Positions 47,867 through 57,698 of a stretch of 64,000 nucleotides of DNA are shown one piece after another. The position numbers and the translations under genes are program-made. The stretch's first letter is position 1. Every line of letters begins with the position of its first letter. The notes under the pieces are model-generated. The model had not been told where the DNA came from, made no database searches, and was given only the letters and a program-made list of their open reading frames with translations. The DNA comes from Pantoea conspicua (GTDB lineage Bacteria > Pseudomonadota > Gammaproteobacteria > Enterobacterales > Enterobacteriaceae), in assembly GCF_002095315.1 (NCBI RefSeq), contig NZ_MLFN01000007.1, positions 28,879-92,878 of the forward strand, written 5' to 3'.

Positions 47867-49435
47867 ATGAAAACTATAATTCCATCACTGCTGGCGCTGA
47901 CGCTGGCTGCCGCCTTCTCTGCGCAGGCTGCGACACCAAAAGATACGCTGGTGATTGCACAGTCTACTGACGATGCCGATAGCTTCGATCCGGCCAAAGG
48001 TTTTGAACTCACCAGCGTACAGGCCTTCACCAATATTTATCAGCGTCTGGTCCAGTCTGACCCGCAAAATCCGGTCGATCTGAAGCCGACGCTGGCGACC
48101 TCCTGGCAGCCCGGCAGCGACAACCGCAGCCTGACCTTTGAACTGCGTAAAGATGCGAAATTCTCCACCGGTAATCCACTGCGTCCGGAAGATGTCATCT
48201 TCTCGCTGGGCCGGGTAGTGAAACTGAACCTCGATCCCTCTTTCATCCTCACCCAGCTGGGCTGGACCAAAGATAACGTTGATGGCTTCCTGAAGAAGAT
48301 CGATGACAACCATGTGCAGATCAGCTGGACCGCTAATGTCAGCCCGACCTATGTGCTGAGCCTGCTGTCAGCACCGGTTTCGTCAATTATCGACGAGAAA
48401 ACCGCGATGGCGAATCAGAAGAACGGTGACTTTGGTAACGGCTGGCTGGCAACCCATTCTGCCGGCAGCGGCCCGTACCAGATCCGTAAAGTGGTGATGC
48501 ATCAGGTGGTGCTGCTGAGCGCGAACCCGACTTCGCCGGCTGGCGCACCAAAAATGAAGAACATCCTGATCAAGAACGTGCCGGAACCGGCGGCGCGTCG
48601 TCTGTTGCTGGAACAGGGTGATGCCGATATTGCCCGTAACCTCGGTGCTGACCAGATTGCAGCATTGAACGGTAAACCGGGCGTGAAGACCGAAGCGATT
48701 CCAATGGCCTCGCTCTACTACATTCAGTTCAACATCGGTGCCAACGACACGCTGAAGAACCCGGCGTTCTGGGAAGCGGCACGCTACCTGTGGGATTACA
48801 AAGGTATCGCCAATGAGCTGCTGAAAGGCCAGTTCGACGTACACCAGACCTTTCTGCCGAAAGGCTTCCTCGGCGCGCTCAATGACACGCCTTACAGCTA
48901 CGATCCGGAAAAAGCCAAAGCGATTCTGAAGAAAGCGGGCCTGAGCAACGTCAGCTTCAAACTCTCTACCAGCAACCAGCCGCCTTACCTCGATATCGCC
49001 CAGGCGCTGCAGGGCAGCTTTGCCAAAGGTGGCGTGAAAGTGGAAGTGGTGCCGGGTCTGAGCTCCGAAGTTTCCACCAACGTCAAAGCGCATAAGTATG
49101 AAGCGACGCTGAACGCCTGGGGCTCCGACTATTTCGATCCCAACACCAATGCCGCCTCTTTTGCCTATAACCCGGAAGATGGCAGCAAAACTATCGCCTT
49201 CCGTTCCGACTGGCACATTCCTGAGCTGAACAAGCAGGTGATTGCGGCGACGGCAGAAAGCGACCCGAAAAAACGCGTCGCCCTGTATGAAGCGATGCAG
49301 CGTGACGTGATGAAAAGCTCACCTTATGTGATTGGGATGCAGGCGAAAAATCTGATCGCCCTGCGCGACAACCTGAAAGGCTATGTCCAGGGTATTAACC
49401 CTGACATGGTGTATTACTCGCAGGTCACGAAGTAA
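47867..49435 (+). CDS. Peptide/nickel-type ABC transporter substrate-binding protein
   Basis: 522 codons from ATG 47867 (AAGGAAATTTC before it). Signal peptide [22 protein letters not shown], cut near residue 22. SBP family 5 (DppA/OppA-like): DADSFDPAKGFELTSVQAFTNIYQRLVQ, SLTFELRKDAKFSTGNPLRPEDVIFSL and AWGSDYFDPNTNAASF. It captures a peptide-like or similar solute in the periplasm. It is first in a five-gene operon with TAATG overlap to the permease. The exact substrate is not evident. Confidence 0.92.
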   Translation: MKTIIPSLLALTLAAAFSAQAATPKDTLVIAQSTDDADSFDPAKGFELTSVQAFTNIYQRLVQSDPQNPVDLKPTLATSWQPGSDNRSLTFELRKDAKFSTGNPLRPEDVIFSLGRVVKLNLDPSFILTQLGWTKDNVDGFLKKIDDNHVQISWTANVSPTYVLSLLSAPVSSIIDEKTAMANQKNGDFGNGWLATHSAGSGPYQIRKVVMHQVVLLSANPTSPAGAPKMKNILIKNVPEPAARRLLLEQGDADIARNLGADQIAALNGKPGVKTEAIPMASLYYIQFNIGANDTLKNPAFWEAARYLWDYKGIANELLKGQFDVHQTFLPKGFLGALNDTPYSYDPEKAKAILKKAGLSNVSFKLSTSNQPPYLDIAQALQGSFAKGGVKVEVVPGLSSEVSTNVKAHKYEATLNAWGSDYFDPNTNAASFAYNPEDGSKTIAFRSDWHIPELNKQVIAATAESDPKKRVALYEAMQRDVMKSSPYVIGMQAKNLIALRDNLKGYVQGINPDMVYYSQVTK

Positions 49436-50487
49436 TGGCACAGTCTGTGACGACAGCCGGGTTCGCCCGGCTTTTTTGGCAACGTGGCGGACGGCTGATC
49501 GGTAGCCTGCTGTCGCTGCTGGTCACCCTGCTTGGCCTGCTCGCTTTTACCTTTATGCTGTCGCACCTGTCGCCGATCGATCCGGTGCAGCAGATCGCTG
49601 GCGATCACGCCAGTGAAGCGACCTACGCCCAGGTGCGCCACGATCTCGGTCTGGATCAGCCGGTGCTGGTGCAGTTCTGGCGCTATGTGTCCCATCTGGC
49701 ACAGGGCGACCTCGGCGTGTCGCGGCTGACCAATCAGTCCGTCAGCAGCGACCTGATGACCACCTTTCCCGCTACCATTGAGCTGGCAACCTGCGCGATG
49801 ATTTTCGCGGTAGTGTTCGGCGTGACGCTGGCACTGCTGGCGGCGTGGAAACCGGGCAGCTGGATCGATAATCTGGCGCGCTTTATCTCGCTGCTGGGCT
49901 ATTCAGTGCCGGTGTTCTGGCTCGGCCTGCTCGGCCTGCTGCTGTTTTATGCGGTGCTGCACTGGTCTGCCGGTCCGGGACGGCTGGACGATATCTGGGT
50001 CTATACCCTGGAGCCGAAAACCGGCTTTGTGCTGATCGACAGCTGGCTGTCGGGTGAGCCGGAGATGTTCCGCAACGCCATTGCCCACCTCTGGCTGCCG
50101 GTGGTGATCCTCGGGCTGCTGGCGATGGCGGGCATTACCCGTCTGTTGCGCGCAGCGCTGCTGGAAGAGAGCAGCAAAGAGTATGTGGTACTGGCGCGAG
50201 CCAAAGGGGCCGGTCGGGTCCGCATCCTGCTGCGCCATATTTTCCCGAACGTGCTGGGCACGCTGGTGACGGTGATCGCCCTCTCCTACGCCACGCTGCT
50301 GGAAGGCTCGGTACTGACAGAAACCGTCTTCGCCTGGCCGGGTGTCGGCCGCTACATGACCAATGCCCTGTTCTCCGGTGATGTGCCGGCGATTCTCGGC
50401 TCCACCCTGTTGATTGGTAGCTGCTTTATTCTGATTAACACCCTGGCGGATGTTTTAACCTGGTTAACCGACCCGAGAACCCGATGA
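49435..50487 (+). CDS. ABC transporter permease, DppB type
   Basis: 350 codons overlapping the binding-protein stop by one base. Six membrane segments; N-terminal LSHLSPIDPVQQIAGDHASEATYAQVRHDLGLDQPVLVQFWRYV is typical of the DppB/NikB branch; the EAA loop is EYVVLARAKGAGRVRILLRHIFPN. It forms the channel with the next gene. Confidence 0.92.
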   Translation: MAQSVTTAGFARLFWQRGGRLIGSLLSLLVTLLGLLAFTFMLSHLSPIDPVQQIAGDHASEATYAQVRHDLGLDQPVLVQFWRYVSHLAQGDLGVSRLTNQSVSSDLMTTFPATIELATCAMIFAVVFGVTLALLAAWKPGSWIDNLARFISLLGYSVPVFWLGLLGLLLFYAVLHWSAGPGRLDDIWVYTLEPKTGFVLIDSWLSGEPEMFRNAIAHLWLPVVILGLLAMAGITRLLRAALLEESSKEYVVLARAKGAGRVRILLRHIFPNVLGTLVTVIALSYATLLEGSVLTETVFAWPGVGRYMTNALFSGDVPAILGSTLLIGSCFILINTLADVLTWLTDPRTR

Positions 50488-51341
50488 CGCAACAACTCTC
50501 TGAACTCGAAACGCTGCGGCCACGCCGTCGTCGTCAACGCGTGACCTCGTTAACCGTTGGGCTGACGCTGGTGGCGATTCTGATCCTGATGGCGCTGCTG
50601 GCACCGCTGATTGCACCGTTCGATCCCAATCTGCAAACCATGTCGAGCCGGCTGCTGGCGCCGTCGGCGCAGCACTGGTTCGGCACCGACGGCTTTGGCC
50701 GCGATCTGCTGTCGCGGGTGATTTACGGCGCCCGTCCGACCCTGCTGCTGGTATCGCTGATTCTGGTGCTGACCATTCCGGCCGGGCTGCTGATCGGCAT
50801 TACCGCCGGTTACGTTGGCGGCTGGACGGAACGCCTGCTGATGCGGATTACCGATATCTTCCTGTCGCTGCCCAATCTGGTGATTGCGCTGGCGCTGGTG
50901 GCGATTCTCGGTCCTGGCCTGATGAACGGCGCGCTGGCGCTGGCGCTGACCAGCTGGCCGCCGTTTGCCCGTCAGGCGCGCGCCGAAACGCTGGCGCTGC
51001 GACGGAGCGACTACCTCGCCGCGGCGCGAATGCAGGGCATCACCGGCTTTCGTCTGATGTTCGGCCACATTCTGCCGCTCTGTCTGCCGACCGCCGTAGT
51101 GCGTGCCGCGCTGAGCCTCGGCGGCATCATTCTTGCCGCGGCCGGTCTCGGTTTCCTCGGCATGGGCGTACAACCGCCAACCGCCGAATGGGGATCGATG
51201 GTGGCCGAAGGCAGTAAAGTGATCTTCGACCAGTGGTGGGTCGCCGCCGCACCGGGCGCCGCCATTCTGTTTGCCAGCCTGGCCTTTAACCTGACAGGCG
51301 ACGGCCTGCGCGACCGACTGGATACCCGTCATGCCAGATAA
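50484..51341 (+). CDS. ABC transporter permease, DppC type
   Basis: 285 codons, ATGA overlap with the previous permease. DppC hallmarks: HWFGTDGFGRDLLSRVIYGARPTLLLV near 60-90 and the EAA loop DYLAAARMQGITGFRLMFGHILP. It partners the DppB-type protein. It overlaps the next gene by 11 bases. Confidence 0.92.
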   Translation: MTQQLSELETLRPRRRRQRVTSLTVGLTLVAILILMALLAPLIAPFDPNLQTMSSRLLAPSAQHWFGTDGFGRDLLSRVIYGARPTLLLVSLILVLTIPAGLLIGITAGYVGGWTERLLMRITDIFLSLPNLVIALALVAILGPGLMNGALALALTSWPPFARQARAETLALRRSDYLAAARMQGITGFRLMFGHILPLCLPTAVVRAALSLGGIILAAAGLGFLGMGVQPPTAEWGSMVAEGSKVIFDQWWVAAAPGAAILFASLAFNLTGDGLRDRLDTRHAR

Positions 51342-52161
51342 ACTGCTACACGCCGAAGGGCTGACCATCCGTAGCGACGATGCGCTGCTGGTCGATAATA
51401 TTGGTTTTACCATTGGCCGCGAGCGCGTGGCGCTGGTCGGTGAATCCGGTTCAGGAAAATCGCTGACCGCCCGTAGCCTGATGGGACTGCTGTCGCCCGC
51501 CCTGCATCTGCAGGCGACGCAGTTGCAGGTGGCAGGTGAAAATGCGCTGACGCTGAGTGAGCGTCACTGGAGCCAGCTGCGCGGCAACCGGGTCGCGATG
51601 GTGATGCAGGACCCGAAATATGCCCTTAACCCGACCCGCACCATCGGCTGGCAGGTTGAAGAGCCGCTGATTCTGCACCGTCGTCTGAGCCGTGCCGAAC
51701 GTAAAGAGAAAGTGTGCGAGATGCTGGATGCGGTCGGCCTGCCCGATCCGCGTCAGCTGATGAAACAGTATCCGCATCAGCTCTCTGGCGGCATGGGTCA
51801 GCGCGTAATGCTGGCGATCGCCCTGATTACCGATCCCGATTTCCTGATCGCCGATGAACCAACCTCGGCGCTGGATCATGCGATGCGCGATCAGGTGCTG
51901 GCGCTGATTCGCGGTCTGGTCGAGGCGCGTAACATGGGGCTGCTGCTGATCAGCCACGATTTGCAGCAGGTGTCGGAACACTGTGAGCGGGTGATGGTGA
52001 TGTACAAAGGCCGTCTGCTGGATACCCTGCCCGCTGCTGAGCTGCCCCGGGCGACCCATCCTTATACCCGCACGCTGTGGGCCTGCCGTCCGGGCAAAGC
52101 GACCCACGGTCAGGTGCTGCCGGTGCTGGATCGCGCGGCGCTGGAGGCCAGTCATGATTAA
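51331..52161 (+). CDS. ABC transporter ATPase, DppD type
   Basis: 276 codons. Walker A GESGSGKS at about 36-43, Q-loop MVMQDPKYALNP, signature LSGGMGQRV and Walker B FLIADEPTSALD. The C-terminal iron-sulfur/oligopeptide extension of DppD/OppD is short here. It probably forms a heterodimer with the next gene. Confidence 0.92.
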   Translation: MPDKLLHAEGLTIRSDDALLVDNIGFTIGRERVALVGESGSGKSLTARSLMGLLSPALHLQATQLQVAGENALTLSERHWSQLRGNRVAMVMQDPKYALNPTRTIGWQVEEPLILHRRLSRAERKEKVCEMLDAVGLPDPRQLMKQYPHQLSGGMGQRVMLAIALITDPDFLIADEPTSALDHAMRDQVLALIRGLVEARNMGLLLISHDLQQVSEHCERVMVMYKGRLLDTLPAAELPRATHPYTRTLWACRPGKATHGQVLPVLDRAALEASHD

Positions 52162-52831
52162 GTTGCAGGATCTTAGCGTCGCCCATAAGCAGGGTTACGA
52201 GTTACGCACCGTGGTGCACGAGGTCAGCCTGGAGGTGAATGCCGGAGAATGTTTTGGTCTGGTGGGTCCCTCCGGCTGCGGAAAATCGTCGCTGCTGTGG
52301 GTGCTGGCGGGTCTGAATCCGCACTGGCAGGGCCGGATGCAGTTAGCAGATCATCAGGCTGAACCGGGCAAAGCCTTTACCGGCGCGCTGCGTCAGGAAG
52401 TACAGATGGTGTTCCAGGACCCCTATGCTTCGCTGCACCCGCGTCACCGGCTGCGCCGTACCCTGGCGGAACCGCTGAAGCTGCTTAAACGCGACAATAT
52501 CAACGATCGCATCGATCAGGGCTTCCGTCACGTCGGGCTCGATCCGGCGCTGGCCGATCGCTATCCGCACCAGCTTTCCGGCGGTCAGCGCCAGCGCGTG
52601 GCGATTGTCCGCGCTCTGCTGTTGCAGCCGAAGATCCTGCTGCTGGATGAGCCAACTTCGGCGCTGGATATGTCGGTGCAGGCGGAGATCCTCAACCTGC
52701 TGAACGATCTCAAGCGTCAGGATGGCTTAACCATGGTACTGGTGAGTCACGATCCTGACGTGATCGATCACATGTGCGATCGCGCGGTACGGATGGCGCA
52801 GGGGCGCATAATCGAACAGATCGGTGCCTGA
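52154..52831 (+). CDS. ABC transporter ATPase, DppF type
   Basis: 225 codons, overlapping the previous gene by 8 bases. Walker A GPSGCGKS, Q-loop MVFQDPYASLHPRH, signature LSGGQRQRVA and Walker B ILLLDEPTSALDMS. It is shorter than typical DppF (about 330). A perfect hairpin GCCGGACGGC/GCCGTCCGGC (52837-52864) without a T-run lies between this operon and the convergent one. Confidence 0.92.
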   Translation: MIKLQDLSVAHKQGYELRTVVHEVSLEVNAGECFGLVGPSGCGKSSLLWVLAGLNPHWQGRMQLADHQAEPGKAFTGALRQEVQMVFQDPYASLHPRHRLRRTLAEPLKLLKRDNINDRIDQGFRHVGLDPALADRYPHQLSGGQRQRVAIVRALLLQPKILLLDEPTSALDMSVQAEILNLLNDLKRQDGLTMVLVSHDPDVIDHMCDRAVRMAQGRIIEQIGA

Positions 52832-52866
52832 CAATTGCCGGACGGCCCCTGCCTGCCGTCCGGCGC

Positions 52867-53652
52867 TTAGTGTTCCAGCGCCTGTAAGGTTTCACTGCGA
52901 ATCGACTCGGTAATCTCCGCCTTCAGCGCCATAAAAGCCGGCGAGGTTTTCAGGGTATAATCACGTTCCGTCCCAAAGTTAACCGCTACCTCCTGCTTAA
53001 TCCGTCCCGGCCGCGCACTGAAGATCGCTACCTTGCTGGCCATGAAGATTGCTTCATCAATATCGTGGGTCACGAACAGCACGGTTTTGCGTGACTGCTG
53101 CCATACCGACAGTAACAGCTCCTGCATCATTACCCGCGTCTGGTTATCCAGCGCGCCAAACGGCTCATCCATCAGCAACACTTTCGGGTCGTTGGCTAGC
53201 GCCCGGGCGATGGCGGTGCGCTGCTGCATCCCGCCAGAAAGCTGGCGGGGATAGTGACGGGCGAATCCGCGCAAACCCACCTGATGCAGATAGTAGTCAC
53301 AGCGCTGCTGCTGCTGTGCGACGCTGATGCCGCGTTCCCGCAGACCAAAGCAGACGTTCTCTTCCACCGTCAGCCACGGAAACAGGGTATAGCTCTGGAA
53401 GACCATGCCACGATCCGCGCCGGGGCCGTCGACCGGCGCGCCATCCAGCCAGATTTCGCCGCGCGTCGGGCTATCCAGTCCGGCGATAATCCGTAGCAGG
53501 GTCGATTTGCCGCAGCCCGACGGCCCCAGAATAGTGACAAAATCGTTCTCTTCTACCCGCCAGGAGATCGGCTGTAGCGCCTGGGTTTGCTCGCCCTGGG
53601 GTCCGTTAAACCAGCGTTCGACGCCGCGTACGTTGAGTTTGCTCTGTTTCAT
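52867..53652 (-). CDS. Nitrate/taurine/sulfonate-type ABC transporter ATPase
   Basis: 261 codons from ATG 53652, which overlaps the permease stop (ATGA). Walker A GPSGCGKS, Q-loop MVFQSYTLFPW, signature LSGGMQQRTAIARAL, Walker B VLLMDEPFGALD and switch His in FVTHDIDEA. SsuB/TauB-like. Last gene of a three-gene operon. Confidence 0.92.
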   Translation of the reverse strand: MKQSKLNVRGVERWFNGPQGEQTQALQPISWRVEENDFVTILGPSGCGKSTLLRIIAGLDSPTRGEIWLDGAPVDGPGADRGMVFQSYTLFPWLTVEENVCFGLRERGISVAQQQQRCDYYLHQVGLRGFARHYPRQLSGGMQQRTAIARALANDPKVLLMDEPFGALDNQTRVMMQELLLSVWQQSRKTVLFVTHDIDEAIFMASKVAIFSARPGRIKQEVAVNFGTERDYTLKTSPAFMALKAEITESIRSETLQALEH

Positions 53653-54503
53653 GCCGGGTAACTCCATGCAAACAGCCGACGATTGACCCGCTTAAACAGG
53701 TAATCGGACAGCAGCCCAATCAGGCCGATAATGATGATGCCGAAGATGATCTGGCCGGTGTTGAGCAGCGCCTGGCTGTCGACGATCATGTGACCGATGC
53801 CGCTCTCCGATCCGATCAACTCCGCCACGATCACATAAGTCCAGGCCCAGCCCAGCACCAGCCGCAACAGTTCTGCAATGCCGGGTGCCGCGCCGGGGAT
53901 CAATACCCGCCGCACAATCGACCGGTTGCTGCAGCCCAGCGTATAGGCGGCCTCCACCAGATCGCGCCGGGCGCTGCTGACCGTGACCGCAACCATCAGG
54001 ACGATCTGGAAAAATGATCCGATAAAGATCACCAGAATTTTCTGCATCTCACCAATTCCGGCCCAGAGGATCAGCAGCGGCACAAAGGCTGACGCCGGCA
54101 GATAACGGCAAAACGACACGAAAGGCTCAAGGAACGCTTCCCAGGTTTTGAATGCGCCCATCATGATGCCAAGCGGCACCGCAATCACTGCCGCCAGCAC
54201 AAAGCCGGAGAGCACCCGCATCACCGTCATGCCGATATCCAGCGCAAAGTTGTACTCGGTGAACAGCGCCACGCCCTGCTCAAGCATGGTGATCGGATCA
54301 GCGAGAAAGGTGGGCGACACCATGCCACCCAGCGTCACCAGCGCCCAGACGGCCACGAACAGTACGAAGAAACCAATGCCGAGCCCGATGCGCAGCCGGA
54401 TAGCGACGGGCTTCAGCGGCACCATCAACGGATTATGCCAGCGCTTCGGGGCATCCGGCAGTGCGGCGGGCGGCGTGACGGGCTGACTTTTACTGATCTC
54501 CAT
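53649..54503 (-). CDS. Nitrate/taurine/sulfonate-type ABC transporter permease
   Basis: 284 codons from ATG 54503, preceded by AGGAGA. SsuC/TauC-like: about six membrane segments, YLPASAFVPLLILWAGIGEMQKILVIFIGSFF and the EAA-type loop LVEAAYTLGCSNRSIVRRVLIPGAAPGI. A long polar N-terminus (about 35 residues) precedes the first helix. Confidence 0.92.
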   Translation of the reverse strand: MEISKSQPVTPPAALPDAPKRWHNPLMVPLKPVAIRLRIGLGIGFFVLFVAVWALVTLGGMVSPTFLADPITMLEQGVALFTEYNFALDIGMTVMRVLSGFVLAAVIAVPLGIMMGAFKTWEAFLEPFVSFCRYLPASAFVPLLILWAGIGEMQKILVIFIGSFFQIVLMVAVTVSSARRDLVEAAYTLGCSNRSIVRRVLIPGAAPGIAELLRLVLGWAWTYVIVAELIGSESGIGHMIVDSQALLNTGQIIFGIIIIGLIGLLSDYLFKRVNRRLFAWSYPA

Positions 54504-54516
54504 CGGCGATCTCCTG

Positions 54517-55470
54517 TTATTGCACAAAGCTGGCATCGTAGAGGCTGTTGATATCCGGCACGGTTTTAATCACGCCAGCCCGCAGCAGTAGCTTGCCCGC
54601 TTCGTCGCTGAAACGCTGAATCCCACCGTTGAAGAAGGCCCGGTTCTCTTCACGGCCCTGCCAGCGCAGATAACCCGCTGATTCGGCGAACGCTTTGCCG
54701 CTCGATTTCACCGCCGCGCCCATAATTTCGTACGATTTCTCCGGCTGCTGTTTGATCATCTCCAGCGCATCGAAGTAGCTTTCCACCAGCGCTTTTGCCG
54801 CCTGCGGATGGGCTTTCAGGAAGGTCGGGGTGCAGCCCAGCGTGTCCATTACCATCGGATAATCCAGCGTGGTGGCAATGATTTTTCCGGCTGAAGGCTG
54901 TTTGCGAATCGAGGAGAGATAGGGTTCATAGCTCATGGCAGCATCGTTACGTCCGGCGGTAAAGGCCTGTGCCGCCGCCTGCGGCGACATCGTCGCCAGC
55001 CTGACATCCTTCATCGTCATGCCATTTTTATCGAGTATCCACGCCAGCGCGAAGTAAGGCGATGTGCCGGGTGCGTCCACGCCGATGGTTTTGCCTTTCA
55101 AATCGCGGATGCTGTTAATCCCGCTGCGCACCGCCAGACCGTCAGCGCCATAAGATTTGTCCAGCTGGACGATCTGTTTGATGGGTACGCCCGCCGCATT
55201 CCAGGAGATATAGGTTTCCACCGTGGTAGCCGCACACTGAATAGTGCCGGAGGCCACGGCCAGATGACGGCTGCTCTGTGGGATCATTTTGACCTCCACC
55301 GCCAGCCCATGCTTTTTGAAGATGCCCGCTTTGTCCGCCAGCGTCAGCGGGGCAAAACCGGTCCAGCCGGAAATGCCGATGGCGACCGGGGTCTCTTCCG
55401 CCTGCGCCAGCGTGCTTCCCATTGCCAGCATCAACGCCACTGCTGCTGCCTGTCTGATTTGCTTTACCAT
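54517..55470 (-). CDS. Nitrate/taurine/sulfonate-type ABC transporter substrate-binding protein
   Basis: 317 codons. Signal peptide MVKQIRQAAAVALMLAMGSTLAQAEE. NMT1/SsuA-like fold: GISGWTGFAPLTLADKAGIFKKHGLAVEVKMI, GKTIGVDAPGTSPYFALAWIL. The substrate cannot be told from sequence: this family covers sulfonates, nitrate, riboflavin and pyrimidine precursors. It is first gene of the operon, behind a palindromic operator at 55503-55528. Confidence 0.9.
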   Translation of the reverse strand: MVKQIRQAAAVALMLAMGSTLAQAEETPVAIGISGWTGFAPLTLADKAGIFKKHGLAVEVKMIPQSSRHLAVASGTIQCAATTVETYISWNAAGVPIKQIVQLDKSYGADGLAVRSGINSIRDLKGKTIGVDAPGTSPYFALAWILDKNGMTMKDVRLATMSPQAAAQAFTAGRNDAAMSYEPYLSSIRKQPSAGKIIATTLDYPMVMDTLGCTPTFLKAHPQAAKALVESYFDALEMIKQQPEKSYEIMGAAVKSSGKAFAESAGYLRWQGREENRAFFNGGIQRFSDEAGKLLLRAGVIKTVPDINSLYDASFVQ

Positions 55471-55502
55471 CTTCCACTCCTGTCACAAGGTGAACACTTC
55501 AC

Positions 55503-55528
55503 GGTTGTATAGTCTTATCTATACAACC
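55503..55528. promoter_or_regulatory. Perfect palindromic operator before the nitrate/taurine-type ABC operon
   Basis: GGTTGTATAG - TCTTAT - CTATACAACC: 10-base arms with no mismatch and a 6-base spacer, 33 bases from the start of the substrate-binding gene. The TTGTATAG/CTATACAA arms recall GntR/HutC-type sites, but the regulator is not in this window and is unknown. Confidence 0.8.
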
Positions 55529-55696
55529 CAAGCAATGGCTGTGCCAGAATCCTCATCCCGCACGTAAAGCGTCTGCACGCTGACTGTCAGGGCAGAGTCA
55601 GCCGGGGTGACGCACTCAGTTAGTGCATCCTGCGCAATATTGTCATCCGGCTGGTGCGGTATACTCGCGGCCATCTTGTAACGGAAGGGAAAGAAA

Positions 55697-56242
55697 ATGA
55701 CGGTTAAACTGCGCCCGCTTGAGCGGGAAGATCTGCACTTTGTGCATCAGTTGGATAACAACGCAAGCGTGATGCGCTACTGGTTCGAAGAGCCGTATGA
55801 AGCCTTTGTTGAACTGTCAGATCTCTACAATAAGCACATCCACGATCAGACTGAACGGCGCTTTGTGGTGGAGCATGACGGGCAGAAAGCGGGGCTGGTC
55901 GAGCTGGTGGAGATCAACCATGTACATCGCCGCGCCGAGTTTCAGATCATTATCGATCCGGCGCATCAGGGCAAAGGGCTGGCGACTCAGGCGGCTAAAC
56001 TGGCGATGGATTACGGCTTCTCAGTGCTGAATCTTTATAAGCTCTACCTGATTGTCGATCAGGAGAATGAGAAAGCGATCCACATCTATACCAAGCTCGG
56101 CTTCGAGATCGAAGGCGTGCTGAAGCATGAATTTTTTATTAACGGGGAATACCGTAACACCATCCGCATGTGCATTTTCCAGCATCAGTATCTGGAGCGC
56201 CACAAAACGCCAGGCGGAATGGTGAAGCCAACCGCACAGTAA
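55697..56242 (+). CDS. speG: Spermidine N1-acetyltransferase
   Basis: 181 codons after GGAAGGGAAAGAAA. Nearly identical to E. coli SpeG ([71 protein letters not shown]). GNAT fold with the acetyl-CoA loop Q/R-x-x-G-x-G/A as HQGKGLA. It acetylates spermidine to limit polyamine toxicity. Its stop directly abuts the convergent lipoprotein stop. Confidence 0.97.
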   Translation: MTVKLRPLEREDLHFVHQLDNNASVMRYWFEEPYEAFVELSDLYNKHIHDQTERRFVVEHDGQKAGLVELVEINHVHRRAEFQIIIDPAHQGKGLATQAAKLAMDYGFSVLNLYKLYLIVDQENEKAIHIYTKLGFEIEGVLKHEFFINGEYRNTIRMCIFQHQYLERHKTPGGMVKPTAQ

Positions 56243-56662
56243 TCAGCCGCGCGCGCCAACCGGATTCATAAACGGACGTGGATGCTCTGGCTTGAGGTCG
56301 TACATGCCGCCGTAGAACGGATCGACCAGCAGCCAGCCGGGGAAACCGCCCAGCGGGATATTACCCAGTAAGTACCACAGGTTCGCGCGTGCTTCGATCG
56401 GCATCGTTACCGGCACGTAGCCAGGACTTTCCAGCATCAGCAGATAGCGTTTCTTGCCGAAGTAACGACCGGTGGATTTCTCCAGCTCAACGGTCTGCGG
56501 CGTGAAACCCTGTGCCACCGCGAAACCGCGTTCATCCTGCACGGTAAATCGCGCACCCTGCGGCAGCGAGTCGATGCGGACCAGTTGGGTTTCATTGCCG
56601 ACAATGGTGGCACAACCGCTAAGCAGCAGTGCGGCGGCCAGAGCCAGAATTCGCTGTTTCAT
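56243..56662 (-). CDS. Small outer-membrane-type lipoprotein, function unknown
   Basis: 139 codons from ATG 56662 (MKQRILALAAALLLSGC). Lipobox LLSGC puts the acylated Cys at 17, followed by Ala, so Lol sorting to the outer membrane is likely. A PEGA-like stretch VRIDSLPQGARFTVQDERG, then a hydrophobic segment ANLWYLLGNIPLGGFPGWLLVDPFYGGMYDL near the C-terminus. A perfect AATCGGGC/GCCCGATT hairpin (56730-56752) separates it from mmuM. Confidence 0.82.
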   Translation of the reverse strand: MKQRILALAAALLLSGCATIVGNETQLVRIDSLPQGARFTVQDERGFAVAQGFTPQTVELEKSTGRYFGKKRYLLMLESPGYVPVTMPIEARANLWYLLGNIPLGGFPGWLLVDPFYGGMYDLKPEHPRPFMNPVGARG

Positions 56663-56759
56663 GAAGGGTTCCGCAAAAAGGTCAGGAAGCACAGTGTAAA
56701 CCGCCCTTCCCGCCTTTTCACGCGCCTCAATCGGGCTATCATCGCCCGATTCAGCCATC

Positions 56760-57698
56760 TTATTGCGGTTGACAAGCGTGCGCGATAGCCGCGATGTCTT
56801 TGGGTGAGGTGCGGCAGCAGCCACCAATCAGCTTCGCGCCCGCCTGTTGCCACTCATCCAGCTTGTCGTGCAGGGTGCAGCCCGACGGCGCTGAATGCCA
56901 GGTTTTGCTGCTGGCGTCATACTGTTCGCCGGAGTTGGGATAGACCACCAGCGGCTTGCTGGTCAGCTGCCGGAGCTGCTGCAGCGCCGGTGTCACGCTC
57001 TCCAGCGCCACGCAGTTGACGCCCAGCGCCACCACCTGCGGCTGAGTGTTCAGCCAGGCGACCACCTCTGACAGCGGCGTTCCGTCGCTGATATGGCTCG
57101 CATCGCGCAGCGTAAACGAGAACCAGGCGGCGCTGTGCGGGAATTCGGTCAGCAGTTTTGCCAGCGCCTGCGCTTCAGCAAAGGATGGCAGGGTTTCGCA
57201 GGCCAGCAGATCGGCCCCGGCCTCCAGCAGCGCCGCGATACGCGGGCGATGAAACGCCATCATCTCCGCTTCCGGCAGCGCGTAGTCGCCGCGATACTCC
57301 GAGCCATCCGCCAGAAATGCCCCGTACGGCCCGACCGATCCCGCCACCAGCAGGGTTTTCGCCTGGGATTGCGTCGCCAGATAATCTTCGCGCGCGCGTC
57401 GCGCCAGTTCGACGCTCTGCGCAATCAACGCCAGCGACTGCGCCTGATCCAGCCCGCGGGTGGCAAAGCCCTGCGGCGTCGCCTGATAGCTGGCGGTAAT
57501 CGCACAGCGTGCGCCTGCAGCGAAATAGTCGTAGTGCACCTGATAGATCAGTTCAGGATTCTCCATCAGCACTTTGGCTGACCACAGCGCATCGGCCAGC
57601 TGGCAGCCACGCGCTTCCAGTTCGGTGGCCAGCGCGCCATCCAGGATCAGCAGCGGCGATTCAGACAGGGCCTGCGCGACAGGATTATGCGACATCAT
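56760..57698 (-). CDS. mmuM: Homocysteine S-methyltransferase
   Basis: 312 codons (second ATG at 57695 equally possible; GAGGAGG upstream). It transfers a methyl group from S-methylmethionine or SAM to homocysteine. The zinc-binding Cys residues lie in GVNCVALES and GGCCRTSP, and the N-terminus [15 protein letters not shown] is typical. It overlaps the mmuP stop by 14 bases: mmuPM operon. Confidence 0.96.
   Translation of the reverse strand: MMSHNPVAQALSESPLLILDGALATELEARGCQLADALWSAKVLMENPELIYQVHYDYFAAGARCAITASYQATPQGFATRGLDQAQSLALIAQSVELARRAREDYLATQSQAKTLLVAGSVGPYGAFLADGSEYRGDYALPEAEMMAFHRPRIAALLEAGADLLACETLPSFAEAQALAKLLTEFPHSAAWFSFTLRDASHISDGTPLSEVVAWLNTQPQVVALGVNCVALESVTPALQQLRQLTSKPLVVYPNSGEQYDASSKTWHSAPSGCTLHDKLDEWQQAGAKLIGGCCRTSPKDIAAIAHACQPQ

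Noticed and set aside
52154..52831. Truncation of the DppF-type ATPase
   Set aside because: It is short compared with DppF but all ABC motifs are present and the operon overlaps are neat, so it is a short but complete subunit.
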